From positions 1,903-50,717 of the forward strand of contig NZ_QMEA01000035.1 of assembly GCF_012912105.1 (NCBI RefSeq): a DNA stretch of 48,815 nt. Reading direction: 5' to 3'. A program made the translations under genes and the position numbers. Below are positions 1 to 7,939 of the stretch, in pieces; the stretch's first letter is position 1, and the number at the start of each line of letters is the position of its first letter. A model generated the notes under the pieces. That model ran no database searches, had not been told where the DNA came from, and worked only from the letters and a program-made list of their open reading frames with translations. Source of the stretch: Brasilonema sp. UFV-L1. Its GTDB lineage: Bacteria; Cyanobacteriota; Cyanobacteriia; Cyanobacteriales; Nostocaceae.

Positions 1-120
1 CCGCACGTCCCCTCCCCTTACCAAGGGGAGGGGAAGTGCGGTTTTGTCTTGCGCCAAAACCGCCCCTCCCCTTACCAAGGGGAGGGGAAGTGAAGCGTAG
101 CTTTACGGGGGGTGGGGTTC
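1..120. repeat. Two palindromic GC-rich repeats
   Basis: Two near-identical hairpins lie side by side. Each has the arm CCCCTCCCCTT, the loop ACC and the arm AAGGGGAGGGG, at 9-33 and 63-87. The first is extended by a CGCAC/GTGCG outer stem. A relative with arms CCCCTCTCCTT/AAGGAGAGGGG lies at 1523-1547. They sit just downstream of the stop of the vWA gene, so they could also act as a transcription terminator on the minus strand. This is a dispersed cyanobacterial repeat; I cannot name its family. Confidence 0.85.
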
Positions 121-141
121 TTCGCAAAGCGGAAATCATAA

Positions 142-1503
142 CTAATTAACCGAACCTAATATCGGGCGTCCGCACAACACAGCGATCGCATCCTGCAAAC
201 CTGGACGGCTAACTTCAAACATTGGTACCACACGTGCAATTCTGCCAGCTGTTGTTTGATTCCAACGCTTTTTCGGCATTGGGTTAAGCCAAGCGATGTA
301 ACGTACCTGTTGTTTCAACTTGTCAAGAAATTCTTGTGTGAGTTTGTAACGCTCTTCGCTATTGCCACCACGAGCTGCGCCAGCATCACTTAAGATTAAC
401 ACAGCCGTCCGCTCAGAACAAACATTGGTAACAACATGACTAACCAACTCTGCTTGGAGATGATTCGGGTCATGGTAGAGATATTCAATCGGGCAATTGT
501 GAAAGTAGTAAATGCCAGCTTTACCTAAACGACCTCCACGCAAAGCCGTTTCTGCTAGCCGACGTGATAAAGTGTGAAAAGGTACCATTGAGCCATCTTG
601 ATCAATCAGTAACAGCAAATCCGCTTGATTTACCCGACGTGGAACTAACACAGGTGCAAGCAGTATACCTTGGCGTCCAATCTGGTTAACCGTTGCTTCC
701 ATATCTAACTCAGTTGGTTGTCCTTCGCGTACTGGACGCCGCAAGTAGCGCCAAATTTGTTTCATTTGCCGCTCGGTTACAGGAAAATACTCGGTGGTTA
801 GTATGAAGCGACTTTCAAGAATTTCCTCATTTTTACTAGTGGATTGCAGCACTGCTTGAGCGACTTGTACCTCATCTTTAATAGTCTGTGTCAATTTTGA
901 AGGTAGAACAGAATAAGCCGTAGTTGAAATTGATTTAGGAAGGGAGGTACTTTGATTAATACGCTGTTTCGCAATCGACTTAGCTACAGACAGAACAATT
1001 GGATACCCAGCGCCCAAGCCCATAACTAATAGCAAAGTCCATAAAATCCAATCTGGTAGGTTTCTGTTTATATTTGGCGTTTGTGTCGGGGTTGGCTCTG
1101 CTGTTGCAGCAAGAGGTGCTGTCGAGTTCAAGTTTTTTGTTTGGGTTAGCTGTTTAAAAATGAGTCCAACACTCAAGACTATTCCAACGCCTAAAATTCC
1201 CAAACTCACATAGCGAGTCATCCAAGAAATCTTACGCTGATGAGCTAAAGGTTTTAATGTTGGCAAAACAGCCTCACTGCTCATCACTTGCTCAAACTGA
1301 TACTCAAATAACCGCTTTTCCTCAGCAGATTTAACCCACAAAGTCTGACACAGCCGTTTCAAAGCCCCTTTGTCACTCATCCCAAAACCAGCTTGCATCG
1401 ATCGCAAAACCAACTGATACTCATCAATCCCAAGTGGTAAGCCAGCTTCCCGTAGACGAGTGAAAAGTTCTTGAAGTGGTAATTCATACCGAGTTGCGTT
1501 CAT
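142..1503 (-). CDS. Membrane-anchored vWA domain protein of a MoxR-vWA system
   Basis: The protein has 453 residues from ATG 1503. An N-terminal helical domain (starting MNATRYELPLQELFTRL) is followed by two membrane segments, at about residues 95-120 and 150-172, and then a C-terminal von Willebrand A domain. That domain shows a MIDAS-like motif (LLLLIDQDGSM, about residue 300) and a later LILSDAGAARGG strand. The longer frame to 1602 starts in a different gene's tail and its extra 33 residues are encoded by a palindromic repeat, so I prefer 1503. It is the last gene of a minus-strand operon after the MoxR ATPase. MoxR ATPases and vWA proteins usually work as pairs in which the ATPase remodels a target bound by the vWA metal site. 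The pair is clear; the conflict or defence role is inferred from the third gene. A metal-cofactor chaperone function is the alternative. Confidence 0.8.
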   Translation of the reverse strand: MNATRYELPLQELFTRLREAGLPLGIDEYQLVLRSMQAGFGMSDKGALKRLCQTLWVKSAEEKRLFEYQFEQVMSSEAVLPTLKPLAHQRKISWMTRYVSLGILGVGIVLSVGLIFKQLTQTKNLNSTAPLAATAEPTPTQTPNINRNLPDWILWTLLLVMGLGAGYPIVLSVAKSIAKQRINQSTSLPKSISTTAYSVLPSKLTQTIKDEVQVAQAVLQSTSKNEEILESRFILTTEYFPVTERQMKQIWRYLRRPVREGQPTELDMEATVNQIGRQGILLAPVLVPRRVNQADLLLLIDQDGSMVPFHTLSRRLAETALRGGRLGKAGIYYFHNCPIEYLYHDPNHLQAELVSHVVTNVCSERTAVLILSDAGAARGGNSEERYKLTQEFLDKLKQQVRYIAWLNPMPKKRWNQTTAGRIARVVPMFEVSRPGLQDAIAVLCGRPILGSVN

Positions 1504-1510
1504 AGGTATC

Positions 1511-1569
1511 ACCTCACCCCTGCCCCTCTCCTTACCAAGGAGAGGGGTGCCCGGAGGGCGGGGTGAGGT
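1511..1569. repeat. Nested palindromic repeat between vWA and MoxR genes
   Basis: An inner hairpin (CCCCTCTCCTT, loop ACC, AAGGAGAGGGG, 1523-1547) is enclosed by a second perfect arm pair, ACCTCACCCC (1511-1520) and GGGGTGAGGT (1560-1569). It fills most of the 85-base gap between the two genes and happens to be open in the vWA frame. It belongs with the repeats at 9-33 and 63-87. Confidence 0.85.
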
Positions 1570-1588
1570 TTTTGAAGGCAACTTAGTA

Positions 1589-2527
1589 TCATTCACGTCC
1601 ACGGCTTTCCCTCAAATGACGAATATGATCATCCCAACTTTTCAGTAACACCCCAGCAAATGGAAGCTTACCATCCAATTTTGCCAGAACCTCATCTTGA
1701 GGAAAGCGACGCAGCACCTTAAACCAGTCAATCAATTCACTCGTACTCACTTTCTTCCCACCTTCCCCTTTATCTTTGCGCATTTCCTCCCGCAGCATTA
1801 AGAAGCGAACGACAGCTTTATTTACCAATGCTTTTGGTGAATCAGGAAAGTGGTTATTCACAATTTCTACCAATCTTTCGGGGCTTGGAAATTCCACGTA
1901 GTGAAACAAACAGCGTCGCAAGAAAGCATCTGGTAAATCTTTCTCATCGTTGCTTGTGATAAAGACAATGGGCGGTGCTTTTGCTTGGACTTCTTGTCCT
2001 GTTTCTTCTACAATAAACCGTTGCTCATCGAGTTCTAATAACAAGTCGTTGGGAAAATCAATGTCAGCTTTATCGATTTCGTCAATCAATACCACCGTCC
2101 GCTGTTCATTTTGAAAAGCGCGTCCTAATGGTCCCCATTTCACATAAGTAGCTGGATCGCTAATCCGTGGGATATCCTCATCTTTGATGATACGACCTGT
2201 GGCTGCTAGTTGAGCATCTCGTAAGCGAGTGACTGCATCATAACTATAAAGACCATCTTTGGCGCGAGTGGTAGATTTGATGTACCAAGCTTCTAACGGT
2301 AAACCAAGTTCATAAGCAACAGCACGCGCTAATCTTGTCTTCCCGCATCCCGGTTCCCCTTTGAGCAAAAGTGGTCGTTCGAGGTAAATTGTTAGGTTAA
2401 CAGCTTCTATTAATTCCTCGTTTGGCAAATAAGGATACAACAAATGTCCACTTGCATCTCGTTCTCCCAACTGCGGCTGCACCTTGCCAGTGTATTCAAG
2501 TGGTTTTTGAGTTATATTTTTAACCAT
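1589..2527 (-). CDS. MoxR-family AAA+ ATPase
   Basis: This is a 312-residue single-module AAA+ ATPase of the MoxR type. Walker A is GEPGCGKTRLA (about residue 57) and Walker B is TVVLIDEIDKAD (about residue 144). A sensor-like strand FITSNDEKDLPDAFLRRC contains the arginine pair expected at the subunit interface. MoxR proteins are hexameric remodelling ATPases that act on or with vWA proteins. Its ATG overlaps the end of the upstream inactive-STAND-like gene by 16 bases, which suggests translational coupling, and the vWA gene follows 85 bases downstream. The family assignment is firm; the substrate is unknown. Confidence 0.92.
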   Translation of the reverse strand: MVKNITQKPLEYTGKVQPQLGERDASGHLLYPYLPNEELIEAVNLTIYLERPLLLKGEPGCGKTRLARAVAYELGLPLEAWYIKSTTRAKDGLYSYDAVTRLRDAQLAATGRIIKDEDIPRISDPATYVKWGPLGRAFQNEQRTVVLIDEIDKADIDFPNDLLLELDEQRFIVEETGQEVQAKAPPIVFITSNDEKDLPDAFLRRCLFHYVEFPSPERLVEIVNNHFPDSPKALVNKAVVRFLMLREEMRKDKGEGGKKVSTSELIDWFKVLRRFPQDEVLAKLDGKLPFAGVLLKSWDDHIRHLRESRGRE

Positions 2528-3486
2528 CTTTCCCTTTCTTCATACCAGTTACAGCCGCACAAATCACAAATTTCTGAAAATGCTAATTCTGGAACCCCGT
2601 TATCACTATTTTCCAAAATTTCTTTTACTAAATCTTCCATTTGATAGATGACTTCAACAAGAGGTAATGTGTGGAACTCAGTCTCAACCATTTCCATCCA
2701 GTCAGTGAGAGTGCGATCGCAAAACGGATTAATAGTTGGCAGTTTAATCGGAACTCTCGGCTCCCAAGTTGGCTCTACTTGTTCCACAAACATGGTGTCC
2801 TGACAACCTACACAACCTTCATAATCCACCAAAAACATCAATAATTGAAATTTCGTTTGAGAGACAACCTCTCGTGCTTGAGTTGCTAACGGTAACCAAA
2901 AATCGCGCAGTAGTTCTTGCAAGTACCCTTCTGGCATACAATCTACATAATGAAAGACAAGGATGACATTTTGTGTCTTCCACCATTGAAAAACTCGTTC
3001 AGTAATTTCTGTACGTGAGTGTTGTCTTCCCAAGCCAACGCAACCAGCAAGTTCGCGCCATAAAGCAGAAATATCTCTTCTGCGTCCGATACGGTCAAGT
3101 TCTATTCGCACCATCTTACCCATTGTACCGAAGCGAATATGCTGTGTGACTAATCGATTCAGTAACCAACGTTGTCCATAATCTAGCAATCCGTGAATGA
3201 GAAAAGCCCCTATTGACTGTGCTTTCAGAAATTTCAGGAATGAGCGCACTTGCTCCCGGTAACCTAATTTCAACAATGCACGGTATAATTCTTCACTACA
3301 AGCGACTGACTCTAGATTGTCAATCTGCTGTGCGATTTTACGGTGTTCTTCTTCTTCCAGCTCAATCTGCTTATCCAACTTGAACCGGACTAAAGTGTCT
3401 GTCTCAATCACTCTCGCTTTCCGCAAGCAGAGAATTTTCTCGTCTAGCAGATCGTACAGTTTTTGTAGTTCTTCACGTTGATTCAT
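2512..3486 (-). CDS. Inactive-STAND-like protein with N-terminal coiled coil
   Basis: The protein has 324 residues from ATG 3486; an extension to 3549 would need a TTG and looks non-native. Residues 1-60 (MNQREELQKLYDLLDEKI onward, rich in E, K and Q) form a coiled coil of the kind found at the front of cyanobacterial STAND and effector-associated proteins. A linker ELYRALLKLGYREQVRSF follows, then FLIHGLLDYGQRWLLNRLV, which sits where a STAND P-loop would be but lacks the GxxGxGKT signature. This matches what I know of the inactive STAND (iSTAND) domain. A later ILVFHYVDC strand resembles a degenerate Walker B. The C-terminal quarter contains CDLCGCNW. It heads the operon with MoxR and vWA, so a sensor or scaffold role is likely. 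The domain call is from memory of the family, without a profile search. Confidence 0.65.
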   Translation of the reverse strand: MNQREELQKLYDLLDEKILCLRKARVIETDTLVRFKLDKQIELEEEEHRKIAQQIDNLESVACSEELYRALLKLGYREQVRSFLKFLKAQSIGAFLIHGLLDYGQRWLLNRLVTQHIRFGTMGKMVRIELDRIGRRRDISALWRELAGCVGLGRQHSRTEITERVFQWWKTQNVILVFHYVDCMPEGYLQELLRDFWLPLATQAREVVSQTKFQLLMFLVDYEGCVGCQDTMFVEQVEPTWEPRVPIKLPTINPFCDRTLTDWMEMVETEFHTLPLVEVIYQMEDLVKEILENSDNGVPELAFSEICDLCGCNWYEERERWLKI

Positions 3487-3624
3487 GTATAAATTGAACA
3501 GAGAGCATAACTCAATTGCTTTTTTTGGGCGCTTGCAGTGGCTACTCAACTTAGATTTTGCACTTCGCCTGGATACGCTTTGAACTTCAGTTCAAGGTTG
3601 ACATCTTGCACTAATATCAACAAT

Positions 3625-3693
3625 GAGGCTCCGCCTCGATATCTCGTTCCCAGGCTGCAGCCTGGGAACGAGGATTGGGAGGCTGAGCCTCCC
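3625..3693. repeat. Cluster of three palindromes
   Basis: Three back-to-back palindromes occur here: GAGGC-TCC-GCCTC at 3625-3637, a perfect 30-base palindrome at 3643-3672 (arm CTCGTTCCCAGGCTG), and GGGAGGCT-GA-GCCTCCC at 3677-3693. They lie upstream of the iSTAND-like gene in the gap between divergent genes. They look like a dispersed cyanobacterial repeat rather than an operator, because they are long and GC-rich in AT-rich surroundings. Confidence 0.85.
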
Positions 3694-4024
3694 GATTATT
3701 GAGAATGGAGCAAGTTATCAGTTTTAATGGACTGGAACTTTGAGCCAAGAAATTTCTTTCTTGGCAGACGAAAATTATGATGCAAAATTTGAGTCAACTT
3801 CTTTTGACTACAACACTAAAAGATGCTGCTACAGATGATGCTTGAAAATTCTTGAAATAGAGGATAGAAAATGCTGTCAGTTTTCACAAATTTACTTTTT
3901 AATATAGAGTATAGAATATAACTTTGATGAAGAGTTTAGCATTCTTAAAAGCAAAGCACCTCACCAATCGCACCACACTCAGAAGTGATAGCTACCATCA
4001 ATATATATATGGGAAGCATATGTC
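3694..4024. other. AT-rich divergent intergenic stretch
   Basis: No convincing gene is seen here. The stretch is AT-rich and must contain the promoter of the plus-strand nuclease-like gene. The promoter of the minus-strand operon is probably between here and 3487. I could not assign specific -35 and -10 boxes. Confidence 0.5.
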
Positions 4025-4657
4025 ATGACTCAGAGAGCGCCACGTCCCCCTATCCTCAAACCCAATGAAACGTACACTTTCCGCAGTTACTTTCTGATGA
4101 AGTTTGCGCCAGCGGATATTCTGCAGGAGTTAGGAGTAAGTTTGATTCGGGAGACAATCAATTTACCAATGGTTTCCTCTAGTCAATTTACCAGACTTCC
4201 AGACTTGCGCCAGCGGTTAGAAGAAGGAATAGCTCGTGTTAGCTTAACCAGTGAGGCGGCGCGACGTGAAGTCCTGATTGCACCTATTGTTCTGGAAGTA
4301 GCGCACATCACAGAGGCTAGAGTAAATATTGAGTATCCAATTGAGGTGGATCAGTTTCTCAGAGGAGAGTTGGACTACTATATACAATCAAAACACAATG
4401 TGCTGGTTGTGGAAGCAAAGCAGGCAGATTTAACACGGGGATTTACTCAATTAGCAGCTGAGTTGATTGCTCTCGATAGTTGGGTGGAGTCGGAAGATTC
4501 GATTCTTTATGGTGCTGTGACAACAGGGGATATTTGGCAGTTTGGGAGTTTTCATCGTTCTTCACGGGTAGTGACTCAGCATTTAATGCTGTATCGAGTT
4601 CCTACAGATTTGGAAGTGTTGATGCAGATTTTAGTAGGGATTTTGATGGAGGGTTAG
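4025..4657 (+). CDS. PD-(D/E)xK nuclease-like protein, conserved hypothetical
   Basis: The protein has 210 residues and no signal peptide or membrane segment. The central part, RGELDYYIQSK and then NVLVVEAKQADL (about residues 118-141), has an acidic residue on one strand and E-x-K on the next. That is the active-site layout of PD-(D/E)xK nucleases. A conserved-looking Gln/Ala helix (FTQLAAELIAL) follows. Similar stand-alone cyanobacterial proteins are usually annotated as hypothetical. The gene is transcribed away from the MoxR-vWA operon across a 538-base gap, so a link with it is possible but unproven. The fold is inferred from the motif, not demonstrated. Confidence 0.6.
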   Translation: MTQRAPRPPILKPNETYTFRSYFLMKFAPADILQELGVSLIRETINLPMVSSSQFTRLPDLRQRLEEGIARVSLTSEAARREVLIAPIVLEVAHITEARVNIEYPIEVDQFLRGELDYYIQSKHNVLVVEAKQADLTRGFTQLAAELIALDSWVESEDSILYGAVTTGDIWQFGSFHRSSRVVTQHLMLYRVPTDLEVLMQILVGILMEG

Positions 4658-4682
4658 GGGGGCGATGCGGAAGTAGAGGTAG

Positions 4683-4744
4683 GGTGGGCATTGCCCTTTT
4701 AAAAGTATATTTTATAAAAGTAATCTCATAGGGCAATGCCCACC
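4683..4744. repeat. REP-type palindrome left of the RAYT gene
   Basis: A perfect 15-base inverted repeat, GGTGGGCATTGCCCT (4683-4697) and AGGGCAATGCCCACC (4730-4744), is separated by 32 AT-rich bases. The right-hand copy at 5342-5402 shares GGTGGGCATTGC, so the transposase gene is bracketed by a matched pair. This is the classical arrangement of a REP-associated tyrosine transposase with its REP sequences. Confidence 0.85.
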
Positions 4745-4766
4745 AAAATTCTTAATATTACCCAAT

Positions 4767-5336
4767 ATGTCCCAATATCGTCGCTCCTATGTGCCAGGTG
4801 GAACTTTTTTCCTAACTCTGGTGACTTACTACCGCACACCTCTATTTTCGGACCCGGAAAACATCTCTCGCTTGCGTGCGGCTGTCGCCAAGACACGGAC
4901 AGAAAAACCCTTTGAAATTACTGCAGCAGTCATCTTACCCAACCATATTCATTTCCTTTGGACGTTACCATCTGATGATTGTGATTACTCGCAACGAGTC
5001 TCCCGGTTAAAAGTGCTGTTTACAAGATTGCTACGGGGTAAAAAATCATTACCTCAAAATGTTTCAACTTCCCGTCGCAAACATCGAGAAAGTAATGTCT
5101 GGCAACGTCGGTTTTGGGAACACACTATTCGTGATGAAGCAGACCTGGCAAGGCATTTGGATTATATCCACTATAATCCGGTTAAGCATGGGTTAGTATC
5201 CTGTCCGCACATGTGGGAGTATTCCAGTTTTCACAGATGGGTAAAAACAGGCGCATATCAGGCTGATTGGGCTTGTAGCTGCTGTGGTCAGAAGCCCCAA
5301 GTTCCAGATTTTGCTGAAATCGTCTTTGGTGAATGA
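4767..5336 (+). CDS. REP-associated tyrosine transposase (RAYT, Y1 family)
   Basis: The protein has 189 residues. It begins YRRSYVPGGTFFLTLVTYYR and contains the HUH metal-binding motif PNHIHFLWTLP. Further on is the helix HLDYIHYNPVKHGLV, whose tyrosine is the expected single-strand nicking nucleophile. These are hallmarks of the IS200/IS605-related RAYT group. Such proteins bind and cleave REP hairpins as single-stranded DNA and are usually single-copy and domesticated, rather than being an active insertion sequence. The gene looks intact and is flanked on both sides by GGTGGGCATTGC palindromes. A short Cys pair near the end (ACSCCGQ) is common in this subgroup. Confidence 0.92.
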   Translation: MSQYRRSYVPGGTFFLTLVTYYRTPLFSDPENISRLRAAVAKTRTEKPFEITAAVILPNHIHFLWTLPSDDCDYSQRVSRLKVLFTRLLRGKKSLPQNVSTSRRKHRESNVWQRRFWEHTIRDEADLARHLDYIHYNPVKHGLVSCPHMWEYSSFHRWVKTGAYQADWACSCCGQKPQVPDFAEIVFGE

Positions 5337-5338
5337 GG

Positions 5339-5406
5339 GTAGGTGGGCATTGCTGTTCATCTTTTAGAAAAAATTGCAGGATTTTGGTAAGCAATGCCCA
5401 CCCTAC
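5339..5406. repeat. REP-type palindrome right of the RAYT gene
   Basis: The arms GGTGGGCATTGCT (5342-5354) and AGCAATGCCCACC (5390-5402) are perfect inverted repeats separated by 35 bases. They start three bases after the transposase stop codon and share the arm sequence of the left-hand palindrome. Confidence 0.85.
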
Positions 5407-5451
5407 GGGCGATCGCTCTTTTAAAACTTGCTCAAACAAAGGCTGTCTATT

Positions 5452-6243
5452 CTAACTCGAAGCACTTGTATAAAATCGTAACGCAAACTGCCAAAATCTG
5501 GTAGAAACAAAAAACAGCACCAACGCCAACACTCCCGCGCCGACTATCCAACTCACTTGAGTTCGACCTAGCATCGCTTCTGCTGGTACAGTCGTTAAAA
5601 AAGCAACTGGTACAACAAAAGTGAAGAAAAAGCGATATGCTGTAGGATACGCAACCATCGGATATCTTCCAGCTTCCAACAAACCTCGCAGCACTTCGGT
5701 AACGTTGAATACTTTGACAAACCAAATGCTAGTGGCTCCTAGCATAAACCACAAACTGTAAAGAATCACCAACCCAAAACACAGGGGAATAACGCTAATG
5801 AGGTAATCGTCTATTCCTAAACCAAGTTTTGCACCTGCGTAGCCAATGATGATGCTGCCAAAAACGATATCTGGAAATCCCCAAGGTGATATGCTACGGG
5901 TAGAAAGCCAAAACTGGCTACGGATGGGTTTGAGTAGCACAAAGTCTAATGTCCCTTCTTGTACATGACGGACAATGCTATTCAAATTTGGAGCAAGGAA
6001 AGTTGCAGAAAAACCTTGCAGCAGTGTAAAAATTCCTAAGACAATCAAAGCTGCTTCCCATGTCCACCCAGTAAAGGTGTAGCCGTTACCATAAAACAAG
6101 AATAGTCCAAACAGACTGCCTGCAAGATTACCCAAACTGCTCAAGGTTGCTAAGAGGAAGTTGATACGATACTCCAACTCAGCTTCTATGGCAGCGCTCC
6201 AAAATAATGTTAGTACTTTTAGGTATCTGTTTTTCAAGCTCAA
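5452..6243 (-). CDS. ABC-2 type transporter permease
   Basis: The protein has 263 residues and six predicted membrane segments. It opens with an amphipathic helix (LFWSAAIEAELEYRINFLLA) and contains the charged loop RHVQEGTLDFVLLKPIRSQFW, which is typical of the ABC2_membrane_6 family. These permeases work with a separately encoded ATPase, which is not next to it here. The start is uncertain: the frame opens at TTG 6243 with no clear ribosome binding site, and a second TTG is at 6237. The substrate cannot be predicted. Confidence 0.85.
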   Translation of the reverse strand: MSLKNRYLKVLTLFWSAAIEAELEYRINFLLATLSSLGNLAGSLFGLFLFYGNGYTFTGWTWEAALIVLGIFTLLQGFSATFLAPNLNSIVRHVQEGTLDFVLLKPIRSQFWLSTRSISPWGFPDIVFGSIIIGYAGAKLGLGIDDYLISVIPLCFGLVILYSLWFMLGATSIWFVKVFNVTEVLRGLLEAGRYPMVAYPTAYRFFFTFVVPVAFLTTVPAEAMLGRTQVSWIVGAGVLALVLFFVSTRFWQFALRFYTSASS

Positions 6244-6287
6244 GAACTATAAGGGCAAAATATATTGCACTTATTATCTCATCTGCA

Positions 6288-7730
6288 TCAAACTTTTTGC
6301 TCACGCTTACCTATTCTCCACAAGAAAGCAACCAGTAGTACTGCAACAAACAAAACTCCTGCTGCGACTCGAAAAGTTCCCTGAACTGCAAATACCAGTG
6401 CTTCAGGAGGCGCAGATGTGACATCAGCAGCGGAGGAATTGGAAAGAGTTAACACTGCAAACAAAGCACCCATGACTGATAATCCTGTGGTTTGTCCTAA
6501 AGTCCGGGACAAAGACAGTAACCCAGAAGCAATACCGAGACGTTCTGGCGGAACCTCGCCCAAAATAGCGCTATTATTAGGTGACTGAAACATTCCCAAC
6601 CCAATACCAAAGGGTGCAACCCGCACAATATAACCTAGTTCTGTCAACTGAGCACTGAAGGTACTGATTGCAAGACACCCAAGCGTCATCAGCAGTAAAC
6701 CAATCAAGCTGATAATACGCGTTCCAAATCTATCTGATAGATTTCCAGAAAAGGGGGCGACGATACCACCCAATACAGGCGATACCGCCAGTAATAACCC
6801 GACTTGTTGGGTGGAATAGTGGAGAACTAACTCAAGGAAGAAAGGAGCAATAAAAATCACTCCTGCAATGACGATAAACACGAGCAATGCTGACAACAAG
6901 CTGAGGCTAAAACTCAGATTGCGAAACAACTGTAAGTCCAACATTGGCTGTTTTATCCGGGTTTCAAGCCACAAAAAACCGATTAAACCAATGAACGTCA
7001 CAAAAAGCAGTGCTAATGTCGTGCGACTACCAAAGCCATAATTTTGTCCATGAGTCATACCTAGAGCGAAGCAAATTAAAATCACAGTCATAATCAGTGC
7101 TCCTAACCAATCAAACTTTTGTTTGCTGGGGTTTCTCTTACTCTCAGGAACACTACGGACTACGACAAAGCTGGCGAATATTCCTATTGGGACGTTGACT
7201 AAAAAGATACTGCGCCAGTCAGAGAATGCTATCAGCAATCCCCCGACTGTAGGACCAAGGGCAATACCTAAAGAGACAACTGCACCAATAATACCCAACG
7301 CCCGCCCACGCTCTGAAGTTGGAAAAACCTCGGTAATAATTGCTGCTCCCAACGCTGAAATCATTACGGCTCCCAGTCCTTGCAAGGCGCGAAACCCAAT
7401 CAGCCAATAGTCTCCTGGTGCAAGTCCACATAGGAGCGAGCTAAAGGTAAACAGTATTAATCCTCCGAGATACAGCTGTTTCTTTCCAAACATATCGCCC
7501 AAACGAGCCGCGCCCAATACCAAGGCAGTGATCACAAGTAGGTAGCTCAACACTACCCACTGTATCGTGACAAAGCTCGTATGGAATACTTGCACCAGCG
7601 TGGGAAGAGCAATGTTGACAATACTGGTGTCAATAGTAAACATAAGTACACCGAGTCCTACGCCTAACATTGCCCACCACTTTCCAGATGCGGGCTTGGG
7701 TAGATGCAATTGGTTTGAGTTGCGATTCAT
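6288..7730 (-). CDS. MFS drug/solute exporter, DHA2 (EmrB/QacA) type
   Basis: The protein has 480 residues and about 14 membrane helices. The family motifs are present: DTSIVNIALP in helix 1, the motif A region RLGDMFGKK, the motif B region GFRALQGLGAV, and motif C (GALGPTVGG-like) seen as GIALGPTVGGLL. These mark proton-coupled drug:H+ antiporters with 14 helices. The ABC-2 permease is 45 bases downstream on the same strand, so the two could be co-transcribed. No local regulator identifies the substrate. Confidence 0.92.
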   Translation of the reverse strand: MNRNSNQLHLPKPASGKWWAMLGVGLGVLMFTIDTSIVNIALPTLVQVFHTSFVTIQWVVLSYLLVITALVLGAARLGDMFGKKQLYLGGLILFTFSSLLCGLAPGDYWLIGFRALQGLGAVMISALGAAIITEVFPTSERGRALGIIGAVVSLGIALGPTVGGLLIAFSDWRSIFLVNVPIGIFASFVVVRSVPESKRNPSKQKFDWLGALIMTVILICFALGMTHGQNYGFGSRTTLALLFVTFIGLIGFLWLETRIKQPMLDLQLFRNLSFSLSLLSALLVFIVIAGVIFIAPFFLELVLHYSTQQVGLLLAVSPVLGGIVAPFSGNLSDRFGTRIISLIGLLLMTLGCLAISTFSAQLTELGYIVRVAPFGIGLGMFQSPNNSAILGEVPPERLGIASGLLSLSRTLGQTTGLSVMGALFAVLTLSNSSAADVTSAPPEALVFAVQGTFRVAAGVLFVAVLLVAFLWRIGKREQKV

Positions 7731-7803
7731 GTTTTAATTGTTTGTATCTAAATCAGCTTAAGGTAGTTCTGCTAGAACCGAAGTTGCACGCATCTGCATA
7801 GCT

Positions 7804-7842
7804 ACAGTCAGAAAATTTCATGGTTTTTCTTTTTCTGGCTGT
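7804..7842 (-). terminator. Imperfect hairpin downstream of the sensor kinase
   Basis: ACAGTCAGAAA (7804-7814) and TTTCTGGCTGT (7832-7842) pair with one wobble around an A/T-rich loop, between the kinase stop and the MFS start. It could end transcription of the minus-strand kinase or act as an attenuator for the exporter. A run of U is not prominent, so this is a weak call. Confidence 0.35.
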
Positions 7843-7939
7843 CTAACTACTAGCTTTCTAATATTTTGTTGTCAATATATCTATGTACTTACAATCCGCT
7901 GGTATGATCGTGTAAGCCTCATGTAATCAGTGTTGCGAT

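Noticed and set aside
1504-1602. 33-codon N-terminal extension of the vWA protein
   Set aside because: It is encoded by a palindromic repeat and would overlap the MoxR gene; ATG 1503 gives a natural start.
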